Source of the DNA: Papaver somniferum
Taxonomy: Eukaryota > Streptophyta > Magnoliopsida > Ranunculales > Papaveraceae
Direction of reading: 5' to 3'
DNA: 64,000 bases
Assembly: GCF_003573695.1 (NCBI RefSeq)
Contig: NC_039358.1
Span: 193,540,418-193,604,417, forward strand
In this document: positions 23,622-35,085 of the stretch, piece by piece
Numbering within the stretch: position 1 is the first letter of the stretch
Layout: each line of letters starts with the position of its first letter
Translations under genes and position numbers: made by a program
Notes under the pieces: generated by a model
Databases searched by the model: none
What the model saw: the letters and a program-made list of their open reading frames with translations, nothing else
What the model was told of the DNA's origin: nothing

Positions 23622-24930
23622 ACTTGTATTTCTTAAGCATGGCATATCAAAAATCCCTAGGACTAAGCATAAACCATCAAATGAAATCACAAATAATTAA
23701 TTAAAATCTTAATTCAATTAAAATTGGTGCAAAAAGTAAATATAGAATTAAATAAAATTACCCCAAGTATGAAGTTTGGCCTCCTCCGTCGTCCCAGTGT
23801 TGGGGTTTATCTCATCATAGTAAAAATGCTCTCAAAATATTTCATTGATGCTCAAAAGTGTTTTACAATGAAGAAAAAGATAAGTAAATGTTCTAAAACA
23901 GAATTCTGCGACCAACAGAAGGCGTCCAAAATGAACGACAAATCTGAGGTGCTGTTGTCGCTGAAATGCTACGACCCAAACCTACGACCCACGGATTGAG
24001 TCATTTTCACTGTTGATAAACGACTGCTTCTGCGAGTCCGTTCTTCGTGTTCTTGGTGTTCTTCATCAGCAGCAGCAGCAGCAGCAGAGTTTGATCAACT
24101 CTTGATTTCTGCGTCTGTGGCTCTCCTCTCTTCTCCCAACTCTCGACAGCCTCTCTAGTACTCCCAGGGAACATATTTATACACCTACAGCTCGTTGAAT
24201 CTCCCTCAATTACTCCATATAATCTTCATTACTCGGTGTTTAAAGAAAATATTTTCCGAATATTTTCTTCCCTGAAATGATTCTCCACGCGTAAACAGCC
24301 TCTGATACTCCCTTATTTAGCTTCTACACGGTCCAAAAGTGTGCTAGAGTCCTCCATGCATCATCATAACACGTCCGAATCCCTCAAAAAATCCTCTCAA
24401 ACCCGTGACTGCCATGTTCTCTGATGATGACTTGTTTATCCGATTCTAGCCAAATTCGATCGATTCTGACACACATACTGTATTCCTTAAGCTATATCAC
24501 ATCTTCCTACCAATTTTTAGCCATTGAATCGCACCACAACACCTTCATTTTGTTGATTGAAAATCTGCCAGAGAGAGAATATATTTTCCCGCCAAAAATG
24601 AAATTTGAATTATGAGAAGAAAAGTGTCCTCCCCCTAATCCTGTACGGGTGTCCCTTTAGCAATTGGGGTGGAAATAGTAATTTTGGGGTGGAAATAGTA
24701 ATTTTTCTGGGTTCCTCCGGTACATTTCTGGGACGCTTCCGGTGCATTTCTGGGGTGCCTTTAGTACTTTTCTCCGGGGTGTAAATCATCACTTTTTTGA
24801 GCTCATTTCGCCGCAAAGGCTTATTTCTCTAAAAACATCTACAAAAACACAAAATAACACAATAAGTACTTAATCGAGTCTAACAATACAGAATATTGAG
24901 AACAAAATAGACACATAAATGCGTCTATCA
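23622..24930 (-). repeat. 3' LTR (truncated) of the nested Gypsy element
   Basis: The part 24140-24930 is shared with the other LTR. The part 23622-24139 is unrelated to the corresponding part of the 5' LTR but resembles the middle of the solo LTR at 52.5-53.0 kb. The outer end of the LTR is missing. Confidence 0.75.
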
Positions 24931-26221
24931 AATACCCCCAAACTTATTATTTGCTAGTCCTCGAGCAAAATTTATTCTTGAAAAGTGACCGAGTTAATCT
25001 CGGGTGGGTTTATCAGAGGTGTACCCACAAAAACCAATACTCCAGACCCTAGCTATCTACGCAGAACCTTGGAAAGCACTAAAGAACCTCCTTGGTTGGC
25101 ATACAATTATTGACTCTAAGAGGAAGAACCCTGATGCGAAATTCCAATTGTGTACACGAGTTTGCACTCAAGCATACTAAAATTCATATAAGTGACAGAG
25201 CTCTACTAAGATAGTTTCACGATGGACATCATACTCGGAGTCAGACTAATCACATGAAAAGATTAAGAAGATGGAAAAAGAAAAATGTAGATGGTTGAAA
25301 AGTGAACGGTGTTTCCCATATCTGTCTGAAGGCCTCTGCCAAGATGAACCTAACCTAAATGACTGAGATACCGGTCTGACTAATATTAACACACTGGCAT
25401 ATACAAGGGAACCAGTGGTCAATAACTTAAATCTAGATCAACAAACTGGCAAATACAAGGGAACCAGCAGTTGACTACACATAACAATAACCATTTTTTT
25501 TTTTTTTTTTTAACTTAACGGCATGAATAGATCTTTTGGATCCAAGCGCATGCTTCTTGTCAGCAGATTACACGATAGTTCCCACGGGTCCTGCATTCCA
25601 CGCTTGCTTAGGCGACGGAAACAGGGAGAACACACGCATATTGCTATCCAAGTGTTAATACTTATTCCGATTGGTCTAACTGGTCCGGTTTTTTTTTTTT
25701 TTTTTTTTTTGAAAAGGTAACTCAGTCACTCTATTTCACCCTAGCAAAGGTAACAACTTGAATCGTGTGCCCCACCAAATCACTTGAAATAAAAGAAAAC
25801 TAAAAATAGAAAGTGAAAAGGACTCGACAAGATATGGCGAAACTATCATGTTATTTCTAACACCTGAGCTCTGTGCTTTTATGAATAGACTCTATAGATG
25901 TTTCCATCTAGTCAGATTGGTTCCTCAACTCCTAAAACAAAAATGTTTCCATCCACTTAGATTGGTTAGTGCTATCCTAATACGTAAATTTCTAGGCTCT
26001 GGAGTTTATTTATTACGCAACTAAAAAGTTTCTCCCATACCCCCAAACTTAAATCTAACATTGTCCTCAATGTTCTAAAGATAAAATTAAAAACATGAAC
26101 AAGGAGAAACGGTTACTATTTGAAGAGATTAAGGAAGGATATTACCGTGTTGCGTGAGATTGGGTTACCTCCCAAGAAGTGCTAAGTTTAAAGTCTTCAG
26201 CCAGACTTAGGAAAGGATTAG
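24931..26221 (-). other. 3' non-coding region of the nested Gypsy element
   Basis: It contains the polypurine tract, T runs at 25496-25511 and 25690-25710, and a second Athila-like tract CCCCCAAACTTA at 26040. The GGGTTACCTCCCAAGAAGTGC stretch lies at about 26163. No gene is seen. Confidence 0.6.
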
Positions 26222-26950
26222 TCAACTCGAACCATAAAGTAACAGTCGAAATAACTGTGGGTCTTCAAAACTAAATAGAGCTGACCAAAGGAAACTACAA
26301 TAACCCAAGAAAGTGAACATGTACTGCATACCCTTATCTAGTTTCCTGATGAAGATACCTATGTCCCATTGTGGTTCAGGTTCAGGTTCTATGAAAGGAT
26401 CTTGATAGAATATTTTCATTGGTTGCGTTTCTTCATAGATGGGATCCGAATCACTAGGTCTTAGAGTCTGTAAAAACTCAAATACGAACTTAGAATCACG
26501 AAGTAATAACCTAAATAATTGCGGATCCTCTAAGTCAATCAGATATGACTTACATAGTTGACCACAGTGAGAGTAGTGGTCATTCTTAGGAAAATGTGTC
26601 GATTCCATTAACCTAAAGTACTTAGGCTTAGTCTCAGAACTTAATAAGTGACACATTTGAAATCTATACGTTCCCACAATTGGAAGAAAACTATTTGGTG
26701 GGAAAACAAAATCAATCTTGGTATTATTGCATGGGTTAACCACATCAACCAGAGGATGGGTTTCTAACATTTGAGACTCTTGTTGGATATCATTAGGTTC
26801 TGGAAAACGATTATGAAGATAATCTTGTAAGATGGTTGAGGCATTGATGTCAAGTCCCAAGTGAGGGACCTTACTAAGAGTTAAAGCACATGGAGAATGA
26901 TACTCACCCCCAAACTTAGAGTTTTCGGCGTCTCTAGATAGACTAGTCAT
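26222..26950 (-). CDS. uncharacterised protein of the nested Gypsy element, downstream ORF
   Basis: A 242-aa frame begins MTSLSRDAENSKFGG and ends FRLLLYGSS. The segment EDPQLFRLLL occurs twice (about residues 140 and 230), indicating an internal duplication. An acidic/Pro stretch (EPEPEPQWD) precedes a hydrophobic segment (MFTFLGYCSFLWSALF) that could be a membrane span. No zinc knuckle or enzyme motif is found. It follows the 170-aa ORF on the same strand with an 80-bp gap in which a related reading continues, so the two may be one protein split by a frameshift. Function unknown. Confidence 0.45.
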   Translation of the reverse strand: MTSLSRDAENSKFGGEYHSPCALTLSKVPHLGLDINASTILQDYLHNRFPEPNDIQQESQMLETHPLVDVVNPCNNTKIDFVFPPNSFLPIVGTYRFQMCHLLSSETKPKYFRLMESTHFPKNDHYSHCGQLCKSYLIDLEDPQLFRLLLRDSKFVFEFLQTLRPSDSDPIYEETQPMKIFYQDPFIEPEPEPQWDIGIFIRKLDKGMQYMFTFLGYCSFLWSALFSFEDPQLFRLLLYGSS

Positions 26951-27030
26951 AACCTCCCTAATTTCTAGGTCGGCAATTGATTTTTCTAAGTCAGGTTCAT
27001 CCTCGCTAATCTCTACGAGTTCATCTAAGA

Positions 27031-27543
27031 CTATTTTTCTAAATCGTTTGACTCGATCTCAAGATAAACTGGTTCCTCTAAACCATCATCGGTTTCGTAA
27101 ACAGGACATACTACATCGTCTGAAACGGGGGTATCTCTAGTCAAATCCTCGTCCTTTTGAATAGGTGAATAATTTTTAAAATTATTAGGATCTGAATCAG
27201 AAATAATATAATCATTATAAGGCTCAACTGGGGTAACAAATTCCTGATCACTATTCCCACATATTTCAGATTCTTCATCATCACTATCCTCATCATCATG
27301 ATACAATTTTTGAAATTCAAGAATTCTCAATCTTTGTTCCAAACTACATGGTCTATGTTTATAATATTTCTCATAGATCGTTAGAGGTGATTCCTCAATA
27401 AAAGTTGGAGTATCCATATATCGCTGCCCACGCATATATTCACCAAGAGTCATTTCCGAAGACGTCTCTTGATAACGAGAATTTCTAGACATATATTCTC
27501 GCAACGTCATCGCAGGTGGCGTCTCCTCAAAAGGATTCATCAC
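27031..27543 (-). CDS. uncharacterised acidic protein with gag-N-terminus-like MTLREYM motifs
   Basis: A 170-aa frame starts MMNPFEETPPAMTLREYM and repeats a related block (SSEMTLGEYM) about 20 residues later. The EPRTLKDYMYPT motif near the N-terminus of the Athila gag at 17.3 kb has the same form, so this ORF may derive from an Athila gag N-terminus without the capsid core or zinc knuckle. The C-terminal two thirds are strongly acidic (DDEDSDDEESE). It is the first ORF after the leader in the position of gag. I infer a non-autonomous partner element keeping a relic or repurposed gag N-terminus. Confidence 0.5.
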   Translation of the reverse strand: MMNPFEETPPAMTLREYMSRNSRYQETSSEMTLGEYMRGQRYMDTPTFIEESPLTIYEKYYKHRPCSLEQRLRILEFQKLYHDDEDSDDEESEICGNSDQEFVTPVEPYNDYIISDSDPNNFKNYSPIQKDEDLTRDTPVSDDVVCPVYETDDGLEEPVYLEIESNDLEK

Positions 27544-28584
27544 CGAAGAAATATAAACTACAGAGGGATTCTATACAATCACAAACAAGGCCGACTCGAC
27601 TCCACCAAAGCAAACCTAAAGATTTCTAGCAAACAAAAAGCATGATGGCTCCACTTAGATTGTTTCTAGACCAGCTTCTATCTTTCGAAAGGGAATTCGT
27701 TGCAATTTGAGCAAACCCCTCTGGAATCAATCCGAGTCAAAGTAAGTTGAATTGAGGCGAGGGAAGCTCAGTGGAGCTTTGATACCCAAGGCCTCACCGC
27801 TATCACAAGGCGGCGCAGTCACGCATTCAACCACAGAAACCATCATGAACTTTGGAGTGTGCTTAAAGAGCAACCAATATTTTTCGAACGAGTTTCCTAT
27901 TAAGCTCGTTACCCTATCGGTCTCGTTCTATTCCAAATTTTAAAGCTTGGGTTCGCGTTCGGTTTCGTTTTCCTAAGGCGGGCAAGAAGGAACGGTGATG
28001 AAATCCGAACCCTTATCTTGTTTGGCCAGGCCTTGCCCAAAATAAAGACAGTCCGGTTCGTCCTCAAACAATTATCACCTTAAGGCAGACAGTAACCCGC
28101 TTGCAGGAGATTCGCGGGTGTTTCGATTGGACTTACCTCCCGTACCAGACGGGCGATGAACCGTTGTCGTCGACTCGGGCCACGACTCCTATGCCGTGTG
28201 CGAACCCGAGGGGCCGAGACGATATAGTAATCGTCGTCCTTCCCTGCACACAGTTTATATAATTTTTTTTTTTTAATAATACCCTTCCGTAGGGTTAAAA
28301 AAAAAAAAAGTCCAATTGTTTAAAGTCCAAAATAAAAAAAATAAAAAAAATTACAGTTTTCCTCACACACTCAAAAAAATTAAAAATTAAAAATTAAAAA
28401 TTAAATCCTAAAATTGTCCTTTTTTTTCTTCTCTTTTCGCTTTTCGCTTTAAGCTTTTTCCTCTCCAAGTCCTTAGTTTTCACTTTGAACCTGCAAAATA
28501 AAGACAAAAAGAAACGTAAAAAGGAACAAACAATTCTAAAAAAAAATAATAATAAACCTAAAAAAAATTCTACCTAAGAACAAA
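27544..28584 (-). other. 5' leader of the nested Gypsy element
   Basis: About 1 kb lies between the first ORF and the primer site. It includes a GC-rich part at 27940-28250 and A/T-homopolymer-rich sequence at 28262-28560 with AAAATTAAAAATT repeats. No ORF of note. Confidence 0.6.
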
Positions 28585-28602
28585 TCCGCGTCGGCGGCGC
28601 CA
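28585..28602 (-). promoter_or_regulatory. primer binding site, tRNA-Asp-like
   Basis: The minus strand TGGCGCCGCCGACGCGGA lies three bases after the LTR end. It keeps TGGCGCCG exactly and matches the Athila tRNA-Asp complement less well afterwards. Confidence 0.7.
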
Positions 28603-28605
28603 AAA

Positions 28606-29626
28606 TGATTAAATATTTTTCGTGGTTGTAATAATAGTGGTTATAAAATAGGGTTCTTTTCAGACTTGTGAAAGCAGATTTTTGAAGAAACTGTTGCGAA
28701 GATGAAGAAACTGTTGCGCATCGGATGAAGAAACCGTGGCCGATTCCTTGTTCTTCAGACAGCAGCAGCAGCAGTTTCTCTGTCAATTTTTCTCTCAATT
28801 CCTGTGGAGTCTACACTCCTCCTATAGACCCCAAACTCTCGACAGCCTCTCTAGTACTCCCAGGGAACATATTTATACACCTACAGCTCGTTGAATCTCC
28901 CTCAATTACTCCATATAATCTTCATTACTCGGTGTTTAAAGAAAATATTTTCCGAATATTTTCTTCCCTGAAATGATTCTCCACGCGTAAACAGCCTCTG
29001 ATACTCCCTTATTTAGCTTCTACACGGTCCAAAAGTGTGCTAGAGTCCTCCATGCATCATCATAACACGTCCGAATCCCTCAAAAAATCCTCTCAAACCC
29101 GTGACTGCCATGTTCTCTGATGATGACTTGTTTATCCGATTCTAGCCAAATTCGATCGATTCTGACACACATACTGTATTCCTTAAGCTATATCACATCT
29201 TCCTACCAATTTTTAGCCATTGAATCGCACCACAACACCTTCATTTTGTTGATTGAAAATCTGCCAGAGAGAGAATATATTTTCCCGCCAAAAATGAAAT
29301 TTGAATTATGAGAAGAAAAGTGTCCTCCCCCTAATCCTGTACGGGTGTCCCTTTAGCAATTGGGGTGGAAATAGTAATTTTGGGGTGGAAATAGTAATTT
29401 TTCTGGGTTCCTCCGGTACATTTCTGGGACGCTTCCGGTGCATTTCTGGGGTGCCTTTAGTACTTTTCTCCGGGGTGTAAATCATCACTTTTTTGAGCTC
29501 ATTTCGCCGCAAAGGCTTATTTCTCTAAAAACATCTACAAAAACACAAAATAACACAATAAGTACTTAATCGAGTCTAACAATACAGAATATTGAGAACA
29601 AAATAGACACATAAATGCGTCTATCA
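28606..29626 (-). repeat. 5' LTR of the nested Gypsy element
   Basis: A 1021-bp LTR, TGATTAAATATTT...GTCTATCA on the plus strand. Its outer 790 bp equal the left LTR. The inner 230 bp differ from the left LTR but match the terminal part of the solo LTR (CACAAGTCTGAAAAG and following, about 53219-53275). The solo LTR is about 500 bp longer, so this LTR appears to be an internally shortened variant. Confidence 0.78.
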
Positions 29627-30320
29627 ATGGGTTTCCTTAAAATCTTTCGAAATCAGTTTTCAGTCACGAAAACTCTTTTTTAGTGGTCTAATATATCTAC
29701 ATTTAGATCATTATCCAGGATCTCCAAGATCTTATCATTCGCCGCTTGCTCTGATTTTATGAGCCAATATTCCTTAAGTAATTAGTTGATCATCATACTA
29801 CCGACTAAATCAACCTTGCATCTTTATTATTTATGAAGGATGTACGTGTTATCACGTCTCGACTCTTTAATCTTTTTATCAAGAACATTCAGGAGTCCAG
29901 ACTCTTTGTTCTCATTCAGTTCGATAGCAAGTTATGAGCATGACAATGTCCACTTGTTATGTTTGTTATTCTACACAAAGATCTTACCTGTTAGGCATGA
30001 CAAACTGTTTTATCTATTGAATACTTTCCAAATTTTAGTTTTCATTTGCGAAAACTTTCTTAAACAACCATCCGTTCCAAGTTGTTGGTTGTCTACAATG
30101 TCTTGTCTTGGTTAAAAATCAACAAACCAAGCCCAGGAAATCCATTTCATTCATCAATGCCTCGTGAAGATCATTTTGCTGCTTCTGTACCTTTGTTCAA
30201 GTGTCATCATCCGTGATTGAAGATTGAAGTTCAAACTACACAATTTAGGTTACAAAGTTATATTATGAGATTATTCAAGTTGTACACTTCACAAAGTTCC
30301 GTGTTCAACTTGAGTTGGGG
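29627..30320 (+). other. Copia internal region, first copy (right part) with purine tract
   Basis: 29627-30136 matches 31710-32218 in the second unit. It continues 190 bp further to GAGTTGGGG, which directly precedes the LTR and is the likely polypurine tract. No coding motifs. Confidence 0.7.
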
Positions 30321-30706
30321 TGTTGGAATATTGTGTTCGTGTATCAACCACCAAGGTGATCGTGCAGTTCAAATGAAGAGAAGACTAAGTACGTGCAAAT
30401 GAAGATAGACTAAGTCAAGTAATATGTGTAATCTAACTAAGAGGAGTTAAATCATCCAAGATTTGTGGATCTGTTTATCATATAGTTAGTCAAAGTTTAT
30501 CTCTTATCAGTCCCTCTATAAATAAGAGTGCCTTATGTAACTGTAATCTATCCCAGTAAGCCTGGAGATCAATCCATATCACCCTACGGGGTTTCTCAGT
30601 GGACGTAGGCGTTAGTGCCGAACCACTTTAATTTATGTCTTCTTTATTTGTCTTTGATCTTTGTGCTCAATCGATGATCCGTCTCAATGATACCCAAAAT
30701 TTATTA
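30321..30706 (+). repeat. middle LTR of the Copia-type element
   Basis: Begins TGTTGGAATATTG. It matches the 22456 LTR with few substitutions, and serves both as 3' LTR of the first unit and 5' LTR of the second. Confidence 0.8.
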
Positions 30707-32220
30707 TAGTATCAGAGCGGGGAGATCCGCTCGAAATCGCTTCCGCTTTCTAACATTAGTTTTAATATTTCTTTTCTCTTGATAATGGTGAACGGTAGTC
30801 TTTGTTTTCCCTATTGATGACTCTTAGTTCAGTTTATCAAAGTTATCAATCATATTACTCTTTCCAATTATTCTTGTGGAAATCTCTATGGATGTTTCAT
30901 TCACGTCCAAAACCTGTTTCATATTTCAGGTTCATAATAACACGTCTTTGATCATGGAAAGTAGCCCCTTTCATCGAAATATTGTGTTTTCATTTATATG
31001 TGGTTCAAGTCAATTGTTTCTAGCCTTGTACTGGATCACGAGAGTTTTTTTTTTTTGGTATTCTTTGATGTTTTTGCACCACATCAAAATATTGGGTTTC
31101 TGCATTAAAATCCATAACCAGAGAATCTCTGGTCATTTTTTTTTGTAGTCTAATGTCAATATCACATGTTTATCCCATGCGATATTTAATCTTACATCAA
31201 CCATCTATTTTGGTTATCAGCATTGAGCATCATATATATTTGGAAATGATTTGTGTCTTTCCATTTTCCAAATTTGGACATTGAGATCTTCTATGTCCAG
31301 GAGTATCAAATTTTGGTTTACCCATCTAAATCAATTTTATTATTCTCGTCGATTTTGTTCGGATTACTCTTCAGAAATCGGATGATGAGTCTCAACAAAG
31401 CTCAAGTTATTGCTGAGTTTTGATTTTAAGAAACACCTAGTTTCATACTTCTGGTCAATATCACGCCGGAAATCTTCCTTTATTTTCGATAATATTCTTT
31501 CCATTTGTGGTGTTATAAATTATTCAACCACAAGTTAATATCGGCTATCATCGATAGCCGTGACTAATGGGAATCCATTAAGTCGGATAAGTTTTTTTTG
31601 GTTGTTACTGGTTGTTATCAACCACGACTCTCTCATTCTCTTGTCCCATTTGTTGTTTTTTTTGGATATATTAAAAAGGGTTGATTCATTAGCTCACGAC
31701 CCATTTATCATGGGTTTCCTTAGAATCTTTCGAAATCAGTTTTCAGTCACGAAAACTCTTTTTTAGTGATCTAATATATCTACATTTAGATCATTATCCA
31801 GGATCTCCAAGATCTTATCATTTGCCGCTTGCTCTGATTTTATGAGCCAATATTCCTTAAGTAATTAGTTGAGCATCATACTACCAACTAAATCAACCTT
31901 GAATCTTTATTATTTATGAAGGATGTACGTGTTATGACGTCTCGACTCTTTAATCTTTTTATCAAGAACATTCAGGAGTCTAGACTCTTTGTTCTCATTC
32001 AGTTCGATAGAAAGTTGTGTGCATGACAGTGTCCACTTGTTATGTTTGTTATTCTACACAGAGATCTTACCTGTTGGGCATAACAAATTGTTTTAGCTAT
32101 TGAATACTTTCCAAATTTTAGTTTTCATTTGCGAAAACTTTCTTAAACAACCATCCATTCCAAGTTGTTGGTTGTCTACAATGTCTTGTCTTGGTTAAAA
32201 ATCAACAAACCAAGCCCATG
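30707..32220 (+). other. Copia internal region, second copy, cut by the Tat/Ogre insertion
   Basis: This starts with primer site TAGTATCAGAGC and contains the 225 bp missing from the first copy (31483-31709). It stops at CAAGCCCATG, where the Tat/Ogre LTR begins. In the uninterrupted first copy the sequence continues CAAGCCCAGGAAATCC. No gag/pol. Confidence 0.75.
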
Positions 32221-33947
32221 TGTAGATGGGGAAAAACGATTTGCTAGTTTTTAAGGAATTGAGGAGACGACCGTACGGAGGAGACTCCTCGAACCGAGGG
32301 AAACGTTAAACCTCACACAGATGCACCGCTGCAAAGGGGGTGCTTTAGATTCGAGAGATCAATCTGTAGTACTTCGGCCTGAGTCAAGACAATGACCGTT
32401 CCAGAGTAAATTCGGTCACAAGAGAGGATGGGTTGATCTGTAGGAGGGAAGCTGGGAAATGTGTGGAATCAATGGTAATCAAAAATTGTGGGTCTGTGAA
32501 TTCCGAATATGATAAGCTCTGAATGATTGAAATTTCTCAATTGAGAGTAGTTTCTCAATTGATAAGTTGATGATCTCGTGTTGTCGATGAGACGTGAGAT
32601 TGATGATACCGTTGATGCTGATGATTCAATCATGATTCAGAGACTTATTTATATTGCTGGAATTGTAGACACCGTGATTCCATGAAGTGTGACAGTTGAT
32701 GGAATCAAGGAGTGTGGAAGTGGAGATCGTTTTTGAAACCAGTTGCTCAACGTGTGGAGACTTGGTCGATTTTCCACCCACTACCTCGTGAATTCCTTCA
32801 ACTGATTGCACGACTTGCTCACATTCCATCGTGTGTTTGAACACACGTGTCGTAGACCTCTAGACCAAAACCCTAAGTGATATCCCCCAAGTGACACGAT
32901 TGACGTCTCGTGGTTTGTTAGTCAATTGATGACTTCGTGGTTTGATGGGACGACGAGTCCATGTAGTTGCTGAGTTGAACATGATGTTCTGAAACTCATG
33001 AATTGAACATGTCATGAGACAGAGTTATAGTTATTACGATGAAGTGAGCAAGTATTGCTCATTCGATGGATCGTTGAATATTGATTTTTGAACCAATATC
33101 CCTTGGTTTGAGCAAATATTTATCATCTGAGCAAGTGTTGCTCATGTGATGAATTGTTGAATATTTGCTCGTCTGAGCATGTGTTGCTCATCTGATGGAT
33201 TATTGGAAGCGTACCAAAAATATTAATTAGAATGCTGGTCATTGAACCGAGCATAATTAATAAAATTAATGACCATGAGTTTGTCGTAAAATTATTAAGG
33301 TTGGAATCTGGAATGATGATCCTTGGATTCAGAAACCCTAATTTGATCAATTGATGATCAATTCATGGTTCGTCAGAATTCCAACCATGGGACGAAGGAG
33401 GGAGCGACTACATGAGACTGTGGATCAACCATGTAGTGTCCATATGCTCACGTGAGCAAATACGAAGAACTCCTGAAGAGTTGACGATTTGTTGGTGGAA
33501 GAATGATTAAATGTTGGCTTAATCATTTATTCAAAATGCTCGTCTGAGCCTTAGGCGAGAAAACCTAATTAATTATGACGAGGCGAGGGATCGACCATGG
33601 AGTCATGAAACCGGCTCTGGGTTGTCACGTGACCGCCTGACGATCACTTCATGAAAATCCAAAGTGTTTGGAAGAGTTTTGGACCTAATACGAGCAATTG
33701 TGCAAATTAGGTCAAAACTGTGAAAATTGATGGGACCGGCTTCCGTGAGCCAAAGATCCAATCTTGGTCGGTCAAGATAGCGTGCTCGTGTCCCCAAGGC
33801 GTCTGCATCTCAGTCCTGAGAATTTTGATATTTTCTGGCGTGCAATTGAGCATCCATTCGAGAAAATATGCCAAAATTAGGGTTTCGACGAAACTGAGGA
33901 AAACACCATGAGATGATGAAAAATAAATATAAAATAAGGAATGAAGA

Positions 33948-34800
33948 GGCGTGGGACCGCCGTGGTCAAGGCATGGTCGGTCGGTCGTGACCACGATCCC
34001 GTGGTGCCTTTTCCTTAATTTTATAATATTTTGATGATTCTATGAAAAATTCATGAATTTTGAGAAATTTGATGAATTTAGGGAGTTTCCATGAAATGGA
34101 GGAGTTTTCATGAGTTCAGGGAAGCAAAAAATATTAAAATAATAAAAACAAGGGCGTGTGGGACCGTGGAGGCGTGGCCGGCCGGCTAGGGCCCGGTCCC
34201 ACGAGTTTCCCTAATATTTTAATATTTTTAGGTATTTTGATGATTTGAGGTAATTTTTCCTAATTTGAGAGAAATACCATAAAATCAAGGAATTTGATGA
34301 ATTCAAGGAAAAATAGGATAAATAATAATAAAATAATAATGCAAAGGGCGTGTGGGACCGGCTAGGGCATGGCCGGCCGGCTAGTGGCCCGGTCCCACAA
34401 GTTTTTTATAATTTTATTTTATTTATTATTATATGATGATTTGTGCAAAATACCATGAAATCAAGGAGTTTTTCATGAAATTAGAGAAATAATAATAATA
34501 AAATAATAAGGAATCGTGGGGTGTGGGGCCGGTTGGGACCAAGGCATGGCCGGTTGGCCAATGGTCACGCCCCATACTCCTTTCCTTAATTTTATATTAT
34601 CTTTTATGGATTTATGGAAGTACCATGAAACCGAGTTTCCTCGAGACGAAGGAGATTTGATAAAATGAGAGAATTTTCATCAAATCATGGAAAATAATAA
34701 AAATGCATTAAAAATATAAAACTGGCGTGGGATTGACCACGACACGGTCGGTCGGTCGTGTGTTTGTGCTCCCAGCACCATGGTCAATATTTTTAATTAT
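33948..34800. repeat. five diverged ~170-210-bp modules with GC-rich core and AT-rich spacer (in Tat/Ogre LTR)
   Basis: Modules begin with GGCGTGTGGGACC or variants at 33948, 34153, 34347, 34516 and 34724. Each has a core built from GGCATGGCCGGCCGGCTAG-like sequence closing with a reverse-complement GGTCCCAC, followed by AT-rich spacer (TTAATTTTATAATATTTT). The array recurs at about 47508-48345 in the second LTR copy. Confidence 0.75.
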
Positions 34801-35085
34801 TTATTATTTTCTTCTCTATTTTGCATAGGTTTTATCGTTTCGTTGTATTTTTTTAAATACTCGTTTGTGCGGTGACTGTTAGTGTATCGTCGTTGAATAC
34901 ACCTTCACCATTTGAATCGGGGCTTACTTAGAGGTAGCTCAGACGCCCGGTTGTTGATTATCTATTACTAATTGTGGAATTCAATGGAGAATAATTCACA
35001 AAACTGAGTAATAAGATGTTTATTATTAATTCATAGGATTAGCTGAGGATTCGACTACGAATTCAGAATAATAAAGTGAGCATTA

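Larger units (their letters stand above)
23622..29626 (-). mobile_element. non-autonomous Athila-related Gypsy element with mosaic LTRs
   Basis: Direct repeats at about 24140-24930 and 28836-29626 show no difference that I noticed. A polypurine tract (minus TAAGTTTGGGGGTATT, 24931-24946) adjoins the left LTR. A tRNA-Asp-like primer site at 28585-28602 adjoins the right LTR, so the orientation is minus. The internal 3.7 kb holds two uncharacterised ORFs and no pol. The left LTR is truncated at 23622: the related solo LTR at 51742-53275 is longer at that end. No target duplication is found, and about 225 bp of the host Copia element is missing at the junction. A deletion across the left border explains all three observations. 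Confidence 0.8.
22456..32220 (+). mobile_element. small non-autonomous Copia-type element, LTR-internal-LTR-internal, with a nested Gypsy insertion
   Basis: An LTR at 22456 (TGTTGGGATATTG) is followed by tRNA-Met primer site TGGTATCAGAGC at 22841-22852. Internal sequence runs to 23621, is interrupted by a Gypsy element, and resumes at 29627-30320. A second LTR copy starts at 30321 after a purine tract (GAGTTGGGG), and is itself followed by a second primer site and a second internal copy (30707-32220). The second copy is cut by the Tat/Ogre element. Internal length is only about 1.7 kb and has no gag or pol motifs. The first internal copy lacks about 225 bp present in the second (31483-31709) at the Gypsy insertion, which suggests a deletion there. 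Confidence 0.8.

Noticed and set aside
24424..24816. Identical small frames at 24.4-24.8 kb and 29.1-29.5 kb
   Set aside because: They are the shared part of the two Gypsy LTRs; identity reflects LTR duplication, not gene conservation.
33603..33994. Frames repeated at 47163-47555
   Set aside because: Part of the duplicated Tat/Ogre LTR, with no recognisable protein.
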